A DNA stretch of 64,000 nucleotides from Cupriavidus basilensis (GTDB taxonomy: Bacteria > Pseudomonadota > Gammaproteobacteria > Burkholderiales > Burkholderiaceae), in NCBI RefSeq assembly GCF_000832305.1, contig NZ_CP010536.1, forward strand, positions 3,596,001-3,660,000. Direction: 5' to 3'. A model generated the notes under the pieces. That model did no database searches. It had not been told where the DNA came from and saw only the letters and a program-made list of their open reading frames with translations. Position 1 is the first letter of the stretch. Every line of letters starts with the position of its first letter. Shown here piece after piece: positions 63,757 to 64,000 of the stretch. The translations under genes were made by a program, and so were the position numbers.

Positions 63757-64000
63757 TGCGGGTTCTCCAACTCCAACTCCAGGGTGACGCACAGGCAAAG
63801 CGCGGGCTCCGACATCGCCTGCAGGCGATATGGCACCGCTACGCCTTGGGCAAACAGCATGCCATCGTCGCTGGCCAGCACGGCTTGGCCGCCCTGGCCG
63901 GCAATGCCGTGGCGCCATGCCCCCTCAACCACAAACAACAACACCGCATGCGCGCCGGGCGCGATCGTGAATTCGTCGTGCGCCGCGACCACGCTCGCGC
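63753..64000 (-). CDS. hutD: HutD family protein, C-terminal part (cut by window end)
   Basis: The visible 80 or so residues match the C-terminal cupin half of HutD ([29 protein letters not shown]). HutD is a small protein of hut operons thought to moderate pathway flux. The frame is open to the window edge, so the start lies outside. The stop overlaps the hutI start by ATGA. Confidence 0.75.
   Translation of the reverse strand, partial: ASVVAAHDEFTIAPGAHAVLLFVVEGAWRHGIAGQGGQAVLASDDGMLFAQGVAVPYRLQAMSEPALCLCVTLELELENPQ

Overview
The window reads as chromosomal DNA of a high-GC betaproteobacterium of the Burkholderiaceae, most like Cupriavidus or Ralstonia. The grounds are the GC-rich coding, a Bug-family (TctC) binding protein next to a general porin, several CoA-ester degradation clusters, a DUF1484-like protein, and a hut branch running through formimidoylglutamate deiminase. 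This placement is an inference from gene content. No rRNA, plasmid or insertion-sequence signature was found.

Left part (1-6258): after the 3' end of an unidentified gene comes a plus-strand catabolic operon encoding an SCP2-type thiolase, an acyl-CoA ligase, an outer-membrane porin, a Bug solute receptor and a FAH-family hydrolase. A good sigma70-like promoter and a small inverted repeat precede it. Next is an accessory stretch (6259-10598) with three minus-strand genes of unknown function, one of them rich in GVFG-type repeats, separated by gene-poor DNA. From 10599 to 27003 lie a LysR/ArgC divergent pair, a lysine-rich protein with a possible ribbon-helix-helix end, a HTH/beta-propeller/DUF899 group, a cytochrome c, small housekeeping or hypothetical genes, tRNA-Leu(CAG), an iminopeptidase, RidA, a sterol-desaturase-like enzyme, a LytS/LytTR two-component pair and two small proteins.

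The most unusual locus is 22280-22510. On the minus strand a TTGACT/GAAAAT promoter is followed by about 77 nt that fold into three hairpins, the last being a perfect intrinsic terminator. An internal segment of this predicted RNA is complementary to the leader of the adjacent DUF1484-like gene. The layout resembles phage C4 (P1) and CI (P4) antisense RNAs.

Middle part (27057-35732): a minus-strand operon for glycerol or a related polyol encodes an MFS permease, GlpK, GlpD, an ADPS-like FAD oxidase and a GlpP-family antiterminator. It has a TTGACA promoter and an 11-bp leader hairpin. A quinone-oxidoreductase-like gene is divergent from it, followed by a DUF302 gene. An Nramp metal transporter follows at 36041.

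Right part: 37400-43959 is a minus-strand acyl-CoA degradation operon (ligase, thiolase, two hot-dog dehydratase subunits, SDR, acyl-CoA dehydrogenase, enoyl-CoA hydratase/isomerase) divergent from an AraC regulator. An ABC solute receptor, a 3-hydroxyisobutyrate-dehydrogenase relative, an esterase and tRNA-Leu(CAA) follow. A cyclase-FHA protein and a patatin lie next, then a type IV minor-pilin operon (51653-58112) ending in a PilY1-like protein. After a DUF4382 lipoprotein, a tiny lipoprotein and a decayed cardiolipin-synthase fragment, the window closes with hutG, hutF, hutI and a truncated hutD, the final arm of histidine catabolism to glutamate and formate.
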